Shown piece after piece: positions 56,500 through 64,000 of a stretch of 64,000 nt of DNA; the first letter of the stretch is position 1, and each line of letters begins with the position of its first letter. The notes beneath the pieces are model-generated. The model had not been told where the DNA came from, made no database searches, and was given only the letters and a program-made list of their open reading frames with translations. The stretch comes from Plantibacter elymi (nom. nud.). Its GTDB lineage: Bacteria; Actinomycetota; Actinomycetes; Actinomycetales; Microbacteriaceae. The position numbers and the translations under genes are program-made. Location: the NCBI RefSeq assembly GCF_900177795.1, contig NZ_FXWJ01000003.1, positions 496,001 through 560,000 of the forward strand. Reading direction: 5' to 3'.

Positions 56500-59400
56500 A
56501 TGCAGCAGCACACGGGTCGAAGGAGTCACCGCGCACGGTGGCGGAACCGGTGGGGCGCACCGTCCGCCGGTCGCGCGACCATGGGGATCATCGGGGTGAC
56601 CGTCCTGTCGGCGCTCTCGCTCGTCGGGGTCGGCTCGAGCGCGCAGGCGCTGCCGGGGACGCCGGGAACACCGCAGTCGGGCTCGGTCGTCTACACCGAG
56701 GACTTCGAGAACGGCGTGACGTCGCCGACGTACATCGAGGACTACGTCGGAGCCGACGGCACGCGGTACACCGCGGACGCCTCCTGGCGCGACCACACCC
56801 AGTGCAACGGCAACATCACGAGCTTCGCCTCGTCCGCGGAGCCGCAGTGCCTCGCGGCGTCGGCGTCCGGTGAAGGGCGCACGCGGCAGCTCGCCTGGGC
56901 CCTCGGCGCCGGCGACACGGCCAACCACTCCGTGAGCGCCTGGACCTCGCAGCAGAACCTCACGATGAACCCGCCGAACGCGGTCGAGTTCGCGACCGTC
57001 GACCCGATCGCGCTCACGAGCGCCGGCCGGTACCTCACGACCTCGGTGGATCTCGCGGCGGTGTCCTGCAACGCGTCGCAGCAGCCCGTCCTCGAGTTCT
57101 TCCTCACCGACGACCAGGGCGGTGCGCACTCCGTCGGGGCCATCAACGGTTGTACCGCAGCCGGCTCCCGGTCCGTCACGGCACCGGCCACCGGTGCGGC
57201 AGGGGCCGAGAACGTCCGCGTCGGCACCTACGTCTCGCCGGGAGCGGTCCTGCTCCCCGGGGCGACCGTCGGCATCGTCGCCCGCAACCTGACCGGCGGC
57301 GGCACGGCCGGCAACGACCACGCCTTCGACAACATCCAGGTGCTCGACGTCTCCCCGCAATTGGACAAGTCGTTCAGCCCGGCGAGCGTCGTCGCCGGTG
57401 AGACGTCCACGCTGACCCTCACGATCACGAACACCGACGAGCTCGCGGCGAAGAACGGCTGGTCCTTCACGGACGCGCTGCCCGCCGGCCTGACGATCGC
57501 CGACGGCGACGCCTCGACCACCTGCCCGTCGGGTGTCGTCACCGCGCCCGAGGGCGGCTCGTCGATCGACGTCACCGGGAACCTCAGCCAGGGGATGACC
57601 TCCTGCGCCGTCACCGTCGAGGTCACCTCGCCCGTCGCCGGGACCTTCACGAACGGTCCCGACAACATCACGAGCGTGGGCCTCAACCCGCCGGCCGACG
57701 CCACGGTCGAGTTCGTGCCGCGGGCCCCCGCGATCACCGTCGTGAAGTCCGCGTCCCCCGCTGCTGCGGAGTACGCCGTCGGCGACGAGATCACCTACTC
57801 CTTCCTCGTCACCAACACCGGCAACGTCCCGCTCACCGACGTCCAGGTCGACGAGGGCGCGTTCACCGGGACCGGTGACCTCTCCGATGTCGTCTGCCCG
57901 GCGGGAGCCGCCTCGCTCGCGCCTACGGCGACCGTCACCTGTGAGGCCACCTACACGATGACGCAGGCCGACATCGATGCCGGTAGCGTCTCCAACTCGG
58001 CCACTGCGACCGGGACACCGCCCCAGGGCCAGCCGCCGGTCTCACCGCCGTCCGAGGTCACCATCCCGGGCGTGGCCCAGGCCCCGGCACTCACCGTCGC
58101 GAAGTCGGCGACGCCGACGACGGTCGCGAACGCAGGCGACGACGTCACGTACTCCTTCCTCGTCACCAACACCGGCAACGTCACCCTCTCCGACGTCTCG
58201 ATCATCGAGGGCGACTTCACCGGCTCCGGCGAGCTCTCCGACGTGGTCTGCCCGCCCGCAGCGGGCTCGCTCGCCCCGGCGGCGACCGTCACCTGCGAAG
58301 CGAGCTACACGGTCACGCAGGCCGACGTCGACGCCGGCTCGGTGACCAACTCGGCGACCGCGACCGGCACCCCGCCGGCAGGCGGCACTCCCCCGGTCTC
58401 ACCGCCGTCGGAGACCACGGTCGAGTTCCCCGCCGCGCCCGCCATCACGGTGGCGAAGTCCGCGACGCCGACCACGGTCGCGAACGCCGGAGAGGACGTC
58501 ACCTACTCGTTCCTCGTCACGAACACCGGCAACGTCACCCTCACCGACGTCCAGGTCATCGAGGGCGAGTTCACCGGCACCGGCGAGCTGTCCGACGTGG
58601 TGTGCCCGCCCGCGGCAGGCGCGCTCGCCCCAGCTGCGACCGTCACCTGCGAGGCCACCTACACGGTGACCCAGGCCGACGTCGACGCGGGATCGGTCAC
58701 GAACAGCGCGACCGCGACCGGCACCCCGCCGAACGGTGGTACTCCCCCGGTCTCGCCGCCGTCGGACACCACCGTCGCGTTCCCGGCGACACCGGCCATC
58801 ACGGTCGTGAAGTCGGCCGATGCGGTGGCTCAGGACGGCCTCGCGGTCGGCCAGGTCGTCACCTACTCCTTCCTCCTCACCAACACCGGGAACGTCACGC
58901 TGACGAACCCGACGGTGGTGGAAGGGGAGTTCTCCGGCGCCGGCGAGCTGTCCGACGTCGTCTGCCCGGCCGAAGCCGCTTCGTTGGCGCCGGGCGCGAC
59001 GATCACCTGCGAGGCCACCTACACGGTCGTGCAGGCCGACGTCGACGCGGGCCTGATCACGAACTCGGCGACCGCGACGGCCACGCCGCCGAACAGCGTG
59101 AACGGTGTGCCGCCGGTCTCGCCGCCGTCCGAGGTCACGATCCCGTCGCCGCCGGTCCCCGGTCTCTCGGTGGTCAAGACGGCCGACGTCGAGCGGGCCA
59201 CGACTGCGGGACAGGTCGTCACCTACTCGTTCCAGGTGACGAACACCGGCAACGTCACGCTGCGTGACGTCGCGGTCCAGGAGGGTGACTTCACCGGCAC
59301 CGGGACGCTCTCGGCGATCACCTGCCCGACCGGCACGGCGCTCCTCGCCCCCGGCCTCCAGGTCGTCTGCACCGCGACCTACACGGTCACCCAGGCTGAC

Positions 59401-59619
59401 CTGAACGCGGGCTCGATCCGCAACACCGCGTTCGGGACCGGCACGACGCCGGGCGGCGAGTCGTTCACCTCCGACCCGTCCACGGCCACCGTGCGCACGC
59501 CGGGTCCGGTGCTCGCCTCGACCGGAACGACCTTCGCACCGCTGGTGGTCGGGGCGGCGATCCTGCTGCTGCTCGGTACCGGGCTCGTCATCCGACGCCG
59601 CCTCGTCACCGGGCGCTGA
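56500..59619 (+). CDS. Sortase-anchored surface protein with five DUF11/DUF7507-type repeats
   Basis: 1039 residues. A basic leader and hydrophobic segment (TMGIIGVTVLSALSLVGVGS) form the signal, with cleavage after AQA. Residues about 55-285 are a lectin-like beta domain (VYTEDFENGVTSPTYIEDYV, then NAVEFATVDPIALTSAGRYL). Residues 286-407 are a DUF11-type domain starting LDKSFSPASVVAGETSTLTL. Then come five repeats of about 119 residues beginning near 408, 528, 647, 765 and 887, each with VTYSFLVTNTGNVTL, a T-G-GELSDVVCP block and TYTVTQADVDAGSVTNSATA. The end is LASTG (1005-1009), a hydrophobic helix and RRRLVTGR, a class E sortase signal. Probable stalk-like adhesin. GGGGAAGG precedes the ATG. 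Confidence 0.92.
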   Translation: MQQHTGRRSHRARWRNRWGAPSAGRATMGIIGVTVLSALSLVGVGSSAQALPGTPGTPQSGSVVYTEDFENGVTSPTYIEDYVGADGTRYTADASWRDHTQCNGNITSFASSAEPQCLAASASGEGRTRQLAWALGAGDTANHSVSAWTSQQNLTMNPPNAVEFATVDPIALTSAGRYLTTSVDLAAVSCNASQQPVLEFFLTDDQGGAHSVGAINGCTAAGSRSVTAPATGAAGAENVRVGTYVSPGAVLLPGATVGIVARNLTGGGTAGNDHAFDNIQVLDVSPQLDKSFSPASVVAGETSTLTLTITNTDELAAKNGWSFTDALPAGLTIADGDASTTCPSGVVTAPEGGSSIDVTGNLSQGMTSCAVTVEVTSPVAGTFTNGPDNITSVGLNPPADATVEFVPRAPAITVVKSASPAAAEYAVGDEITYSFLVTNTGNVPLTDVQVDEGAFTGTGDLSDVVCPAGAASLAPTATVTCEATYTMTQADIDAGSVSNSATATGTPPQGQPPVSPPSEVTIPGVAQAPALTVAKSATPTTVANAGDDVTYSFLVTNTGNVTLSDVSIIEGDFTGSGELSDVVCPPAAGSLAPAATVTCEASYTVTQADVDAGSVTNSATATGTPPAGGTPPVSPPSETTVEFPAAPAITVAKSATPTTVANAGEDVTYSFLVTNTGNVTLTDVQVIEGEFTGTGELSDVVCPPAAGALAPAATVTCEATYTVTQADVDAGSVTNSATATGTPPNGGTPPVSPPSDTTVAFPATPAITVVKSADAVAQDGLAVGQVVTYSFLLTNTGNVTLTNPTVVEGEFSGAGELSDVVCPAEAASLAPGATITCEATYTVVQADVDAGLITNSATATATPPNSVNGVPPVSPPSEVTIPSPPVPGLSVVKTADVERATTAGQVVTYSFQVTNTGNVTLRDVAVQEGDFTGTGTLSAITCPTGTALLAPGLQVVCTATYTVTQADLNAGSIRNTAFGTGTTPGGESFTSDPSTATVRTPGPVLASTGTTFAPLVVGAAILLLLGTGLVIRRRLVTGR
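57721..59500 (+). repeat. Intragenic tandem repeats of the surface protein
   Basis: Five coding repeats of 345-366 bp. Copies 2 and 3 (starting near 58081 and 58438) are the closest in DNA, sharing stretches such as GCGACGCCGACSACGGTCGC and the TGCCCGCCCGCRGC block; copies 4 and 5 are more diverged. This gradient suggests recent duplication of the middle units, and such arrays often vary in copy number between strains. Confidence 0.75.
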
Positions 59620-59636
59620 CCCGGACCTGACCGATC

Positions 59637-59668
59637 GGGCGGGTCGAGCCTTCGGGCTCGGCCCGCCC
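59637..59668 (+). terminator. Strong terminator with UUCG loop
   Basis: GGGCGGG (59637-59643) and CCCGCCC (59662-59668) enclose GAGCC-TTCG-GGCTC, giving a 12-bp stem with a 2x2 internal mismatch and a stable UUCG tetraloop. It lies 18 nt after the surface-protein stop. Confidence 0.88.
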
Positions 59669-59702
59669 GTCGTACTTCCACCACCACTACCCTGTTGAGG
59701 CC

Positions 59703-60263
59703 ATGAGATCCGCGACCACCACGACCCTGCTGCGCTGCGCGGCCTTCGGCGCCGTCGGTGCCGTCGTCCTGTTCCTCGTCAGCCCGCTGACGTCGACCGC
59801 CGCGGTGCTCAACCCGGTGCTCTACGCCGCGATCGCCGCCGTCACGATGGTGATGCCGATGCTCGCCAGGCGCTGGACGGGCGTCCCCGGTGCGACGGTG
59901 CTCACCGCAGCCGTCACGGGGCTCCTGGCGCTGCCCGTCACGGCCCTCGGCCCGGCGATCATCGTCGCGCTCGTCGTTCCGGCAGCCGCGATCGACCTGG
60001 TGCTCGCCCGCCGCCGTCACCCCGGCCGCGTGACGACCTGGCTTGCGGCTGCGGCCGGTGGCGTCGCGATCTGGGCACTGTCGTTCGCGCTGATCTCGCC
60101 CGACCTCGTCTCGCCGGTGCTCGTCATCGTGCTGCTCGTGGTCCGCGTCGTGAGCTATGTCCTCGCCATGGAGCTGGCCGGTCTCGTCGCCGGGCGCCTC
60201 CGCCGATCCGGCGTGCGATCAGGGCGTCGCCGGGACGCCCACCGAGGATCCTCCGACGCCTGA
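59703..60263 (+). CDS. Membrane protein, ECF transporter S-component-like
   Basis: 186 residues with five or six helices: FGAVGAVVLFLVSPL, VLNPVLYAAIAAVTMVMPML, VTGLLALPVTALGPAIIVAL, TTWLAAAAGGVAIWALSFAL, LVSPVLVIVLLVVRVVSYVL, and a basic tail. Size and helix pattern fit the YkoE-type substrate-binding (S) subunits of ECF vitamin importers, but no binding residue can be assigned, and no EcfA or EcfT gene is adjacent. TTGAGG precedes the ATG. Alternatively it is an unrelated small membrane protein. Confidence 0.5.
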   Translation: MRSATTTTLLRCAAFGAVGAVVLFLVSPLTSTAAVLNPVLYAAIAAVTMVMPMLARRWTGVPGATVLTAAVTGLLALPVTALGPAIIVALVVPAAAIDLVLARRRHPGRVTTWLAAAAGGVAIWALSFALISPDLVSPVLVIVLLVVRVVSYVLAMELAGLVAGRLRRSGVRSGRRRDAHRGSSDA

Positions 60264-60269
60264 TCCGCG

Positions 60270-60893
60270 TCAGCCTTCGACAGCCGCGTTCCACCGGGGA
60301 CGGTCGGGGTCGGCGTCCCACTCCTCCAGCACCGCCGCTCCGGAGGCGACCGGGAAGGTCGTGATCAGGCGTTCGTCGATGCCGTACACGAGCGCGACGG
60401 CGTCGGTGTCCGTCGGGTCACCGAGCCCCAGAACCATCCGACCGATCGGCCCGTCGGCCATCCGTACCGGTCGTGCGAGCAGGTCCTGCGCGGCCGCCGT
60501 CACCCGCGACAGCAGGGACGACGCACGGGCCCACGGGACGAACTCGTCGTCGGGGAGCCCGAACGCGCGCGCGAGCGTTCCGTCCAGCCAGCGGTCGCGC
60601 TTCAACCCGTACGGCGTCGGGACCGACGAGAGCAGATAGCCGTACACGTGGAGGAGCCCGGCGTTCCCGACGGGCCAGGCCGCGGCGAGGCCGGCGCGCG
60701 CATGGAGCGCCTCGAACAGCGCACGTGGGATCACGGGCCCGCCGGTGTGCTCGTCGATGACGGTCGACGCACCCCACGAGGCGAACCGGCCGGCCGCCGT
60801 GTCGTCGTCGATCGCCGCGCCCAACCAGGAGTGCTCCTCGAGCACGGTCGAGGGTTCGGTCTCTGCTCGTCGCGCGAGCTCCGTCATCATCAC
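60270..60893 (-). CDS. Conserved hypothetical protein (207 aa)
   Basis: Soluble, about 205 residues, with motifs LEEHSWLGAAIDDDTAAGRF, VIPRALFEALHARAGLAAAW, PVGNAGLLHVYGYLLSSVPT and PYGLKRDRWLDGTLARAFGL. The PVGNAGLLHVYGYLLS--PTPYGLKR block is strongly patterned and recurs in actinobacterial homologues, so this is a true gene; I cannot assign a function (database labels such as deaminase would need testing). Starts at GTG 60893, ATG 60890 and ATG 60887 are possible; TATGCT lies 8 nt before the first, so a leaderless GTG start is plausible. It is divergent from the phosphonate operon. Confidence 0.7.
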   Translation of the reverse strand: MMMTELARRAETEPSTVLEEHSWLGAAIDDDTAAGRFASWGASTVIDEHTGGPVIPRALFEALHARAGLAAAWPVGNAGLLHVYGYLLSSVPTPYGLKRDRWLDGTLARAFGLPDDEFVPWARASSLLSRVTAAAQDLLARPVRMADGPIGRMVLGLGDPTDTDAVALVYGIDERLITTFPVASGAAVLEEWDADPDRPRWNAAVEG

Positions 60894-60928
60894 AGCACCA
60901 GAGCATAGGCGGCTCGTGCGTCGGTGAA

Positions 60929-60950
60929 TTCACCCGCCGTTCACCCGCCA
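60929..60950 (+). promoter_or_regulatory. PHO box (PhoP direct repeats)
   Basis: ATTCACCCGCC (60929-60939) and GTTCACCCGCC (60940-60950) are adjacent 11-bp direct repeats differing only in the first base. They match the actinobacterial PhoP unit (GTTCACC-type). The site lies 88 bp upstream of the HAD-phnDCE operon and 36 bp from the divergent start. Confidence 0.8.
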
Positions 60951-61037
60951 TGGTGATTGCGTCCACACTCGCCATCCATGATGGACGCAGCGTCCGCAGG
61001 AGCGGCCGTGTGAACGACACGCTCAGAAGGAGCGCCT

Positions 61038-61745
61038 GTGGCCCCCACCATCCTCTTCGATTTCGACGGCACCCTCGCCCTCGGCGACGGGCCGATCACG
61101 GCCTTCGCCCGCGCAATCGCCGAGCGCACCGGCAACACCGGATTCGCGATGCGCGCCGAGGCCGCCCTCGCCGCATTCACGAACGGCGAGACAGACGCCC
61201 GCGACGGGTACGACGCCGTGACCCGGATCGCCCGCGAAGCCGGCGTCGGCGCCGACGTCATCGGCGCGTCCTACGACGACTCCCGCGCGCTGCTCGGCTC
61301 GAGCGAAGCGGCGGTCGACTCCCCTGAGGGCCTGCCCGCGTTCCTCGAGACGTTGGGCGCCCACGCCCGACTCGTCCTGGCCACGAACGCCCCCGGCGAC
61401 GGCATCACGGCGCTCCTCCAGTCCTGGGGCGTCGCCGAGGCGTTCGACGCCGTGCACTTCACCGTCGGGAAGCCGGCCGGACTCGTCCCGCTCATCCGCG
61501 ACGCGCTCGCCGCCGGCCCCGTCCTCGCCGTCGGCGACATCGTCGAGAACGACCTCGCTCCCGCCGCCGAGCTGGGCGCCGACACCGCCCTCGTCGGCGC
61601 GACCTTCGAGCGCTCGACGGCCACCGCCACGATGCGTGGGCGGTCGCTCGCCGATCTGTACGAGCAGATCATCGCCTGGGCCGCAGCAGCATCGCGCCTC
61701 CCCGACGCCTCCCAGACCTCCACTCCCGCTCCGTCCGCCTCCTGA
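61038..61745 (+). CDS. HAD family phosphatase (phosphoglycolate phosphatase-like)
   Basis: 235 residues from a GTG with AAGGAG 6 nt upstream. HAD motifs: I, FDFDGTLALGD; II, LVLATNAPGDG with Thr; III, the Lys in VGKPAG; IV, AVGDIVENDLAPAAELGADT. It dephosphorylates a small organic phosphate; in this operon a phosphonate- or phosphite-derived intermediate such as phosphonoacetaldehyde or a phosphate monoester is plausible, though not shown. It is first in the phn operon, 31 bp before phnD, behind a PHO box, so probably induced by phosphate starvation. Confidence 0.88.
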   Translation: MAPTILFDFDGTLALGDGPITAFARAIAERTGNTGFAMRAEAALAAFTNGETDARDGYDAVTRIAREAGVGADVIGASYDDSRALLGSSEAAVDSPEGLPAFLETLGAHARLVLATNAPGDGITALLQSWGVAEAFDAVHFTVGKPAGLVPLIRDALAAGPVLAVGDIVENDLAPAAELGADTALVGATFERSTATATMRGRSLADLYEQIIAWAAAASRLPDASQTSTPAPSAS

Positions 61746-61776
61746 TCACCCTCCACCCTCGAAAGGCATCCCGAAC

Positions 61777-62787
61777 ATGCGCAAGACCCTGCTCCTCACC
61801 GGCGTCGCGGCCGTCGCCGCCCTCGCCCTCGCCGGCTGCAGCCCCGCCGCCTCGTCCCCGTCGGCCACGGGCACGGCATCCTGGCCCGACTCCATCACCA
61901 TCTCGCTCGTGCCGTCGGTGGAGGGCGAGGACCTCGCCGAAGCACTCGACCCGCTCACCAGCTACCTGTCGGAGAACCTCGGCATCGAGGTCAACGGGGT
62001 CGTCGCGACCGACTACGCCGCGACCGTCGAGGCCCTCGGCAGCGACCAGGCGCAGGTCATCATCACCGACGCCGGCTCGCTCTACAACGCGACCGAGCGC
62101 TACGACGCGAACCTCGTCCTGCGCGACGTCCGCTTCGGCGCGACCTCGTACGCGTCGGTCGCCTACACGAACAACCCCGACAAGTACTGCGCTGAGGCGC
62201 CGGTCATGGTCACCTATGCGGCGAGCGACACCCCGCTCTCGTACTGCAACGGCATCGAGCCCGGCGCAGACGCTGCGACCGGCGCAGGGCCGGCGGCACT
62301 GAAGGCCCTCGACAAGATCTCGAAGGGCACCAAGGTCGCCCTGCAGGCCGCGACCTCACCCGCCGGATACCAGTACCCCGTGGTCGCCATGCGTGACGCC
62401 GGCATCGACACCGACGCCGACATCACCCAGGTGCCGGTCGAAGGCAACAACAACGCGGTCCTCTCCGTCTACAACGGCGACGCCGAGGTCTCGTTCGGCT
62501 ACTGGGACGCGCGCACGACCGTCCTCAAGGAGGCGCCCGACGTCGCCGACAAGGTCGTCGCCTTCGCCTACACCGAGATGATCCCCAACGGTGGCGTCGC
62601 CGTCTCGAAGTCGCTCCCGGCCGACCTCACCAAGCAGCTCACGAAGCTCATGGCGGGCTACGCGGACTCCTCCGACGCGGCGAAGAAGGTCATGTTCGAC
62701 CTCGTCGGCCTCTCCGGCTGGACCGACAAGACCGCACCGGACGAGATCACCCGCTACGGCGAGATCCTCGACCAGTTCTCGAACTGA
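61777..62787 (+). CDS. phnD: Phosphonate/phosphite ABC transporter binding lipoprotein
   Basis: 336 residues. Lipoprotein signal TLLLTGVAAVAALALAGC with lipobox LAGC. PhnD-family features: ITISLVPSVEGEDLAEALDP, TDYAATVEALGSDQAQVIIT (ligand region), FGATSYASVAYTNNPDKYC and VSFGYWDARTTVLKE. It binds a phosphonate, phosphite or phosphate compound outside the membrane. GAAAGG 11 nt before ATG supports the start. The ATPase gene follows after 39 bp. Confidence 0.92.
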   Translation: MRKTLLLTGVAAVAALALAGCSPAASSPSATGTASWPDSITISLVPSVEGEDLAEALDPLTSYLSENLGIEVNGVVATDYAATVEALGSDQAQVIITDAGSLYNATERYDANLVLRDVRFGATSYASVAYTNNPDKYCAEAPVMVTYAASDTPLSYCNGIEPGADAATGAGPAALKALDKISKGTKVALQAATSPAGYQYPVVAMRDAGIDTDADITQVPVEGNNNAVLSVYNGDAEVSFGYWDARTTVLKEAPDVADKVVAFAYTEMIPNGGVAVSKSLPADLTKQLTKLMAGYADSSDAAKKVMFDLVGLSGWTDKTAPDEITRYGEILDQFSN

Positions 62788-62826
62788 CCCGCTCCAACCG
62801 ATCGACCCTCTCCAGGAATCCGGTGC

Positions 62827-63651
62827 ATGAACACTGATCAGCATCGCGCGGAGGCCCGAGCCCAGCTCGCGGCCTCCGCGTCGTGGTCCATCCGTCTCGA
62901 CGACGTCTCGGTCACCTACCCGAACGGCACGAAGGCGCTCCGCAACGTCTCACTCGACATCGCCGCCGGGGAGATGGTCTCCGTCGTGGGGCTCTCCGGC
63001 TCCGGCAAGTCGACGCTCATCCGCACGATCAACGGCCTCGTGCCGGCGACGAGCGGGACCGTCGCCGTCGGGCCGCACACCGTCACCGGTCTGCGCGGCC
63101 GGCAGCTGCGTCGTCTGCGCGGGCACGTCGGCATGATCTTCCAGGGCTTCAACCTGGCCGACCGGACGAGTGTGTACCGCAACGTGCTCGTCGGCCGGTT
63201 CGCCAGCACCCCGACGTACCGGAACGTCCTCGGCCTGACGACGGCTACCGACCGGGAGCTCGCGCTGCGCTCGCTCCAGTCGGTCGGCATGCTCGACAAG
63301 GTCTGGACCCGCGCGGCGCAGCTCTCCGGCGGGCAGAAGCAGCGTGTCGCGATCGCCCGCGCCCTCACGCAGCAGCCGAGCGTCATGCTCGCCGACGAGC
63401 CCGTCGCGAGCCTCGACCCGCCGACCGCGCACACAGTGATGAACGACCTGCGCCGGGTGAACACCGAGACGGGCCTCACGGTGCTCGTGAACATCCATCT
63501 CATGGACCTCGCGCGCACCTACACGACGCGCATGATCGGGCTCCGCGACGGCGAACTCGTCTACGACGGCTCCGCAGCCGACGCGACCGAGGCGGACTTC
63601 GAGCGGATCTACGGTCGCCCGATCCAGCCCGACGATCGGCTCGACCGATGA
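62827..63651 (+). CDS. phnC: Phosphonate ABC transporter ATP-binding protein
   Basis: 274 residues. Walker [10 protein letters not shown] (about residues 57-65), Q-loop [20 protein letters not shown], signature [15 protein letters not shown], Walker [14 protein letters not shown] and switch His in [11 protein letters not shown]. The phrase NLVLVNIH is typical of PhnC. Energises import by the PhnE permease. Stop overlaps the phnE start (ATGA). Confidence 0.95.
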   Translation: MNTDQHRAEARAQLAASASWSIRLDDVSVTYPNGTKALRNVSLDIAAGEMVSVVGLSGSGKSTLIRTINGLVPATSGTVAVGPHTVTGLRGRQLRRLRGHVGMIFQGFNLADRTSVYRNVLVGRFASTPTYRNVLGLTTATDRELALRSLQSVGMLDKVWTRAAQLSGGQKQRVAIARALTQQPSVMLADEPVASLDPPTAHTVMNDLRRVNTETGLTVLVNIHLMDLARTYTTRMIGLRDGELVYDGSAADATEADFERIYGRPIQPDDRLDR

Positions 63652-64000
63652 CGGCGACCGGGACCGACGTGAAGCTGCCGTCCGGGACCGACTGGCAGCT
63701 GCCGCCCAGGCCGAGCACCCGGCTGCGGACCGCCCTCATCATCGGGGCCGTGGCCGCCTTCACGATCGCCACCTGCCTCCCTGCGATCGGCGGCGTGCAG
63801 CTCGACTTCGGCGCGCTCATCTCCCACTGGGACAACGGATCCGGGCTGCTCCTCCAGCTCTTCCAACCCGACTTCGCCTTCCTACCCCGCACGGTGCAAC
63901 CGATGCTGGAGACGCTGCAGATGGCGCTCGTAGGTGCGGTGGCCGCTGCGCTGCTGTCCGTCCCGCTGACGCTGTGGGCGGCAGCCCCGACGAACCCGAA
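63648..64000 (+). CDS. phnE: Phosphonate ABC transporter permease (partial, cut by window end)
   Basis: The first 117 codons are present. After a Pro-rich leader ([16 protein letters not shown]) comes helix 1 ([20 protein letters not shown]), then the PhnE pattern [20 protein letters not shown] followed by [19 protein letters not shown], the conserved start of the permease core. It continues beyond the window. ATG overlaps the phnC stop. Confidence 0.93.
   Translation, partial: MTATGTDVKLPSGTDWQLPPRPSTRLRTALIIGAVAAFTIATCLPAIGGVQLDFGALISHWDNGSGLLLQLFQPDFAFLPRTVQPMLETLQMALVGAVAAALLSVPLTLWAAAPTNP

Noticed and set aside
1-64000. Search for tRNA or rRNA genes
   Set aside because: No T-arm consensus with a matching acceptor stem and no rRNA segment was recognised by eye; a tRNAscan run would be decisive.

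Overview
The window is high-GC DNA from an actinobacterium, most likely a member of the Microbacteriaceae. This rests on several things: the dense GTG/ATG starts with ATGA or GTGA gene overlaps, many TANNNT-N6-ATG leaderless promoters, Tat and LASTG-sortase export signals, a DUF222/13E12-type HNH nuclease, actinobacterial LexA, DtxR/IdeR, GlnR and PHO-type boxes, and clusters of the CCCTTCGACAAGCTCAGGG palindromic repeat that is common in that family. Genus cannot be fixed from the sequence alone. No rRNA, tRNA, CRISPR array, transposase or phage gene was recognised. Almost all of the DNA is coding and composition looks even.

Layout. 1-0.7 kb: the tail of a GIY-YIG-like gene, then a palindromic repeat cluster. 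0.7-5 kb: a sugar or polyol catabolic locus with a Gfo/Idh/MocA dehydrogenase and DhnA-type aldolase on the minus strand, and a divergent PfkB kinase and LacI regulator, with a perfect LacI-type palindrome between them. 5-8.3 kb: a 165-bp perfect tandem duplication, a GH3 beta-glycosidase and an HSL-type esterase. 8.3-14.9 kb: a MerR/MFS efflux pair, a siderophore-interacting protein, an iron-siderophore ABC importer (binding protein and two permeases, no ATPase) behind a DtxR/IdeR-like box, and an XRE/DUF2975 pair. 15-25 kb: small conserved proteins, a MocR regulator divergent from an EamA exporter, PaiB-like, a second EamA exporter divergent from TetR, an SDR, homocysteine methyltransferase, an MHS-family MFS transporter, and TatA/TatB. 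25.3-27.4 kb: a Tat-exported intradiol dioxygenase lipoprotein whose reading frame runs on in frame from an upstream terpenoid-cyclase-like domain.

27.8-54.7 kb holds two fructan-utilisation operons. The first (27.8-36.8 kb) has a GH32 enzyme, a CUT1 importer, a LacI regulator, an intracellular GH32 and a Tat-secreted GH32. The second (47.9-54.7 kb) has fructokinase and LacI divergent from a CUT1 importer and a GH32. In the inferred pathway, secreted GH32 trims levan or inulin outside the cell, the CUT1 systems import fructo-oligosaccharides using an ATPase encoded elsewhere, cytoplasmic GH32 enzymes release fructose, and the PfkB kinase phosphorylates it. Each operon has its own LacI operator type. 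Between the two lie a WYL/VOC pair, a DUF222 HNH nuclease bracketed by repeat clusters and two DUF805 paralogues, a BNR_4 protein, an ammonium transporter behind a GlnR-type array, a HutD-like protein and a MerR/DUF4188 pair.

54.7-64 kb: a LuxR regulator lacking the STAND ATPase, a 1039-residue sortase-anchored repeat protein, an ECF-S-like membrane protein, a conserved protein of unknown function, and the start of a HAD phosphatase-phnD-phnC-phnE phosphonate/phosphite import operon behind a perfect 11-bp PHO-box direct repeat. phnE is cut by the window end.

The signals I rate highest are the LexA-type SOS box on the leaderless promoter of a 91-residue orphan protein, the recurrent TANNNT-N6-start promoters, the 690-codon cyclase/dioxygenase reading frame, a 15-bp inverted repeat that buries a ribosome binding site and start codon, and genes whose stop codons are supplied by the repeat family.
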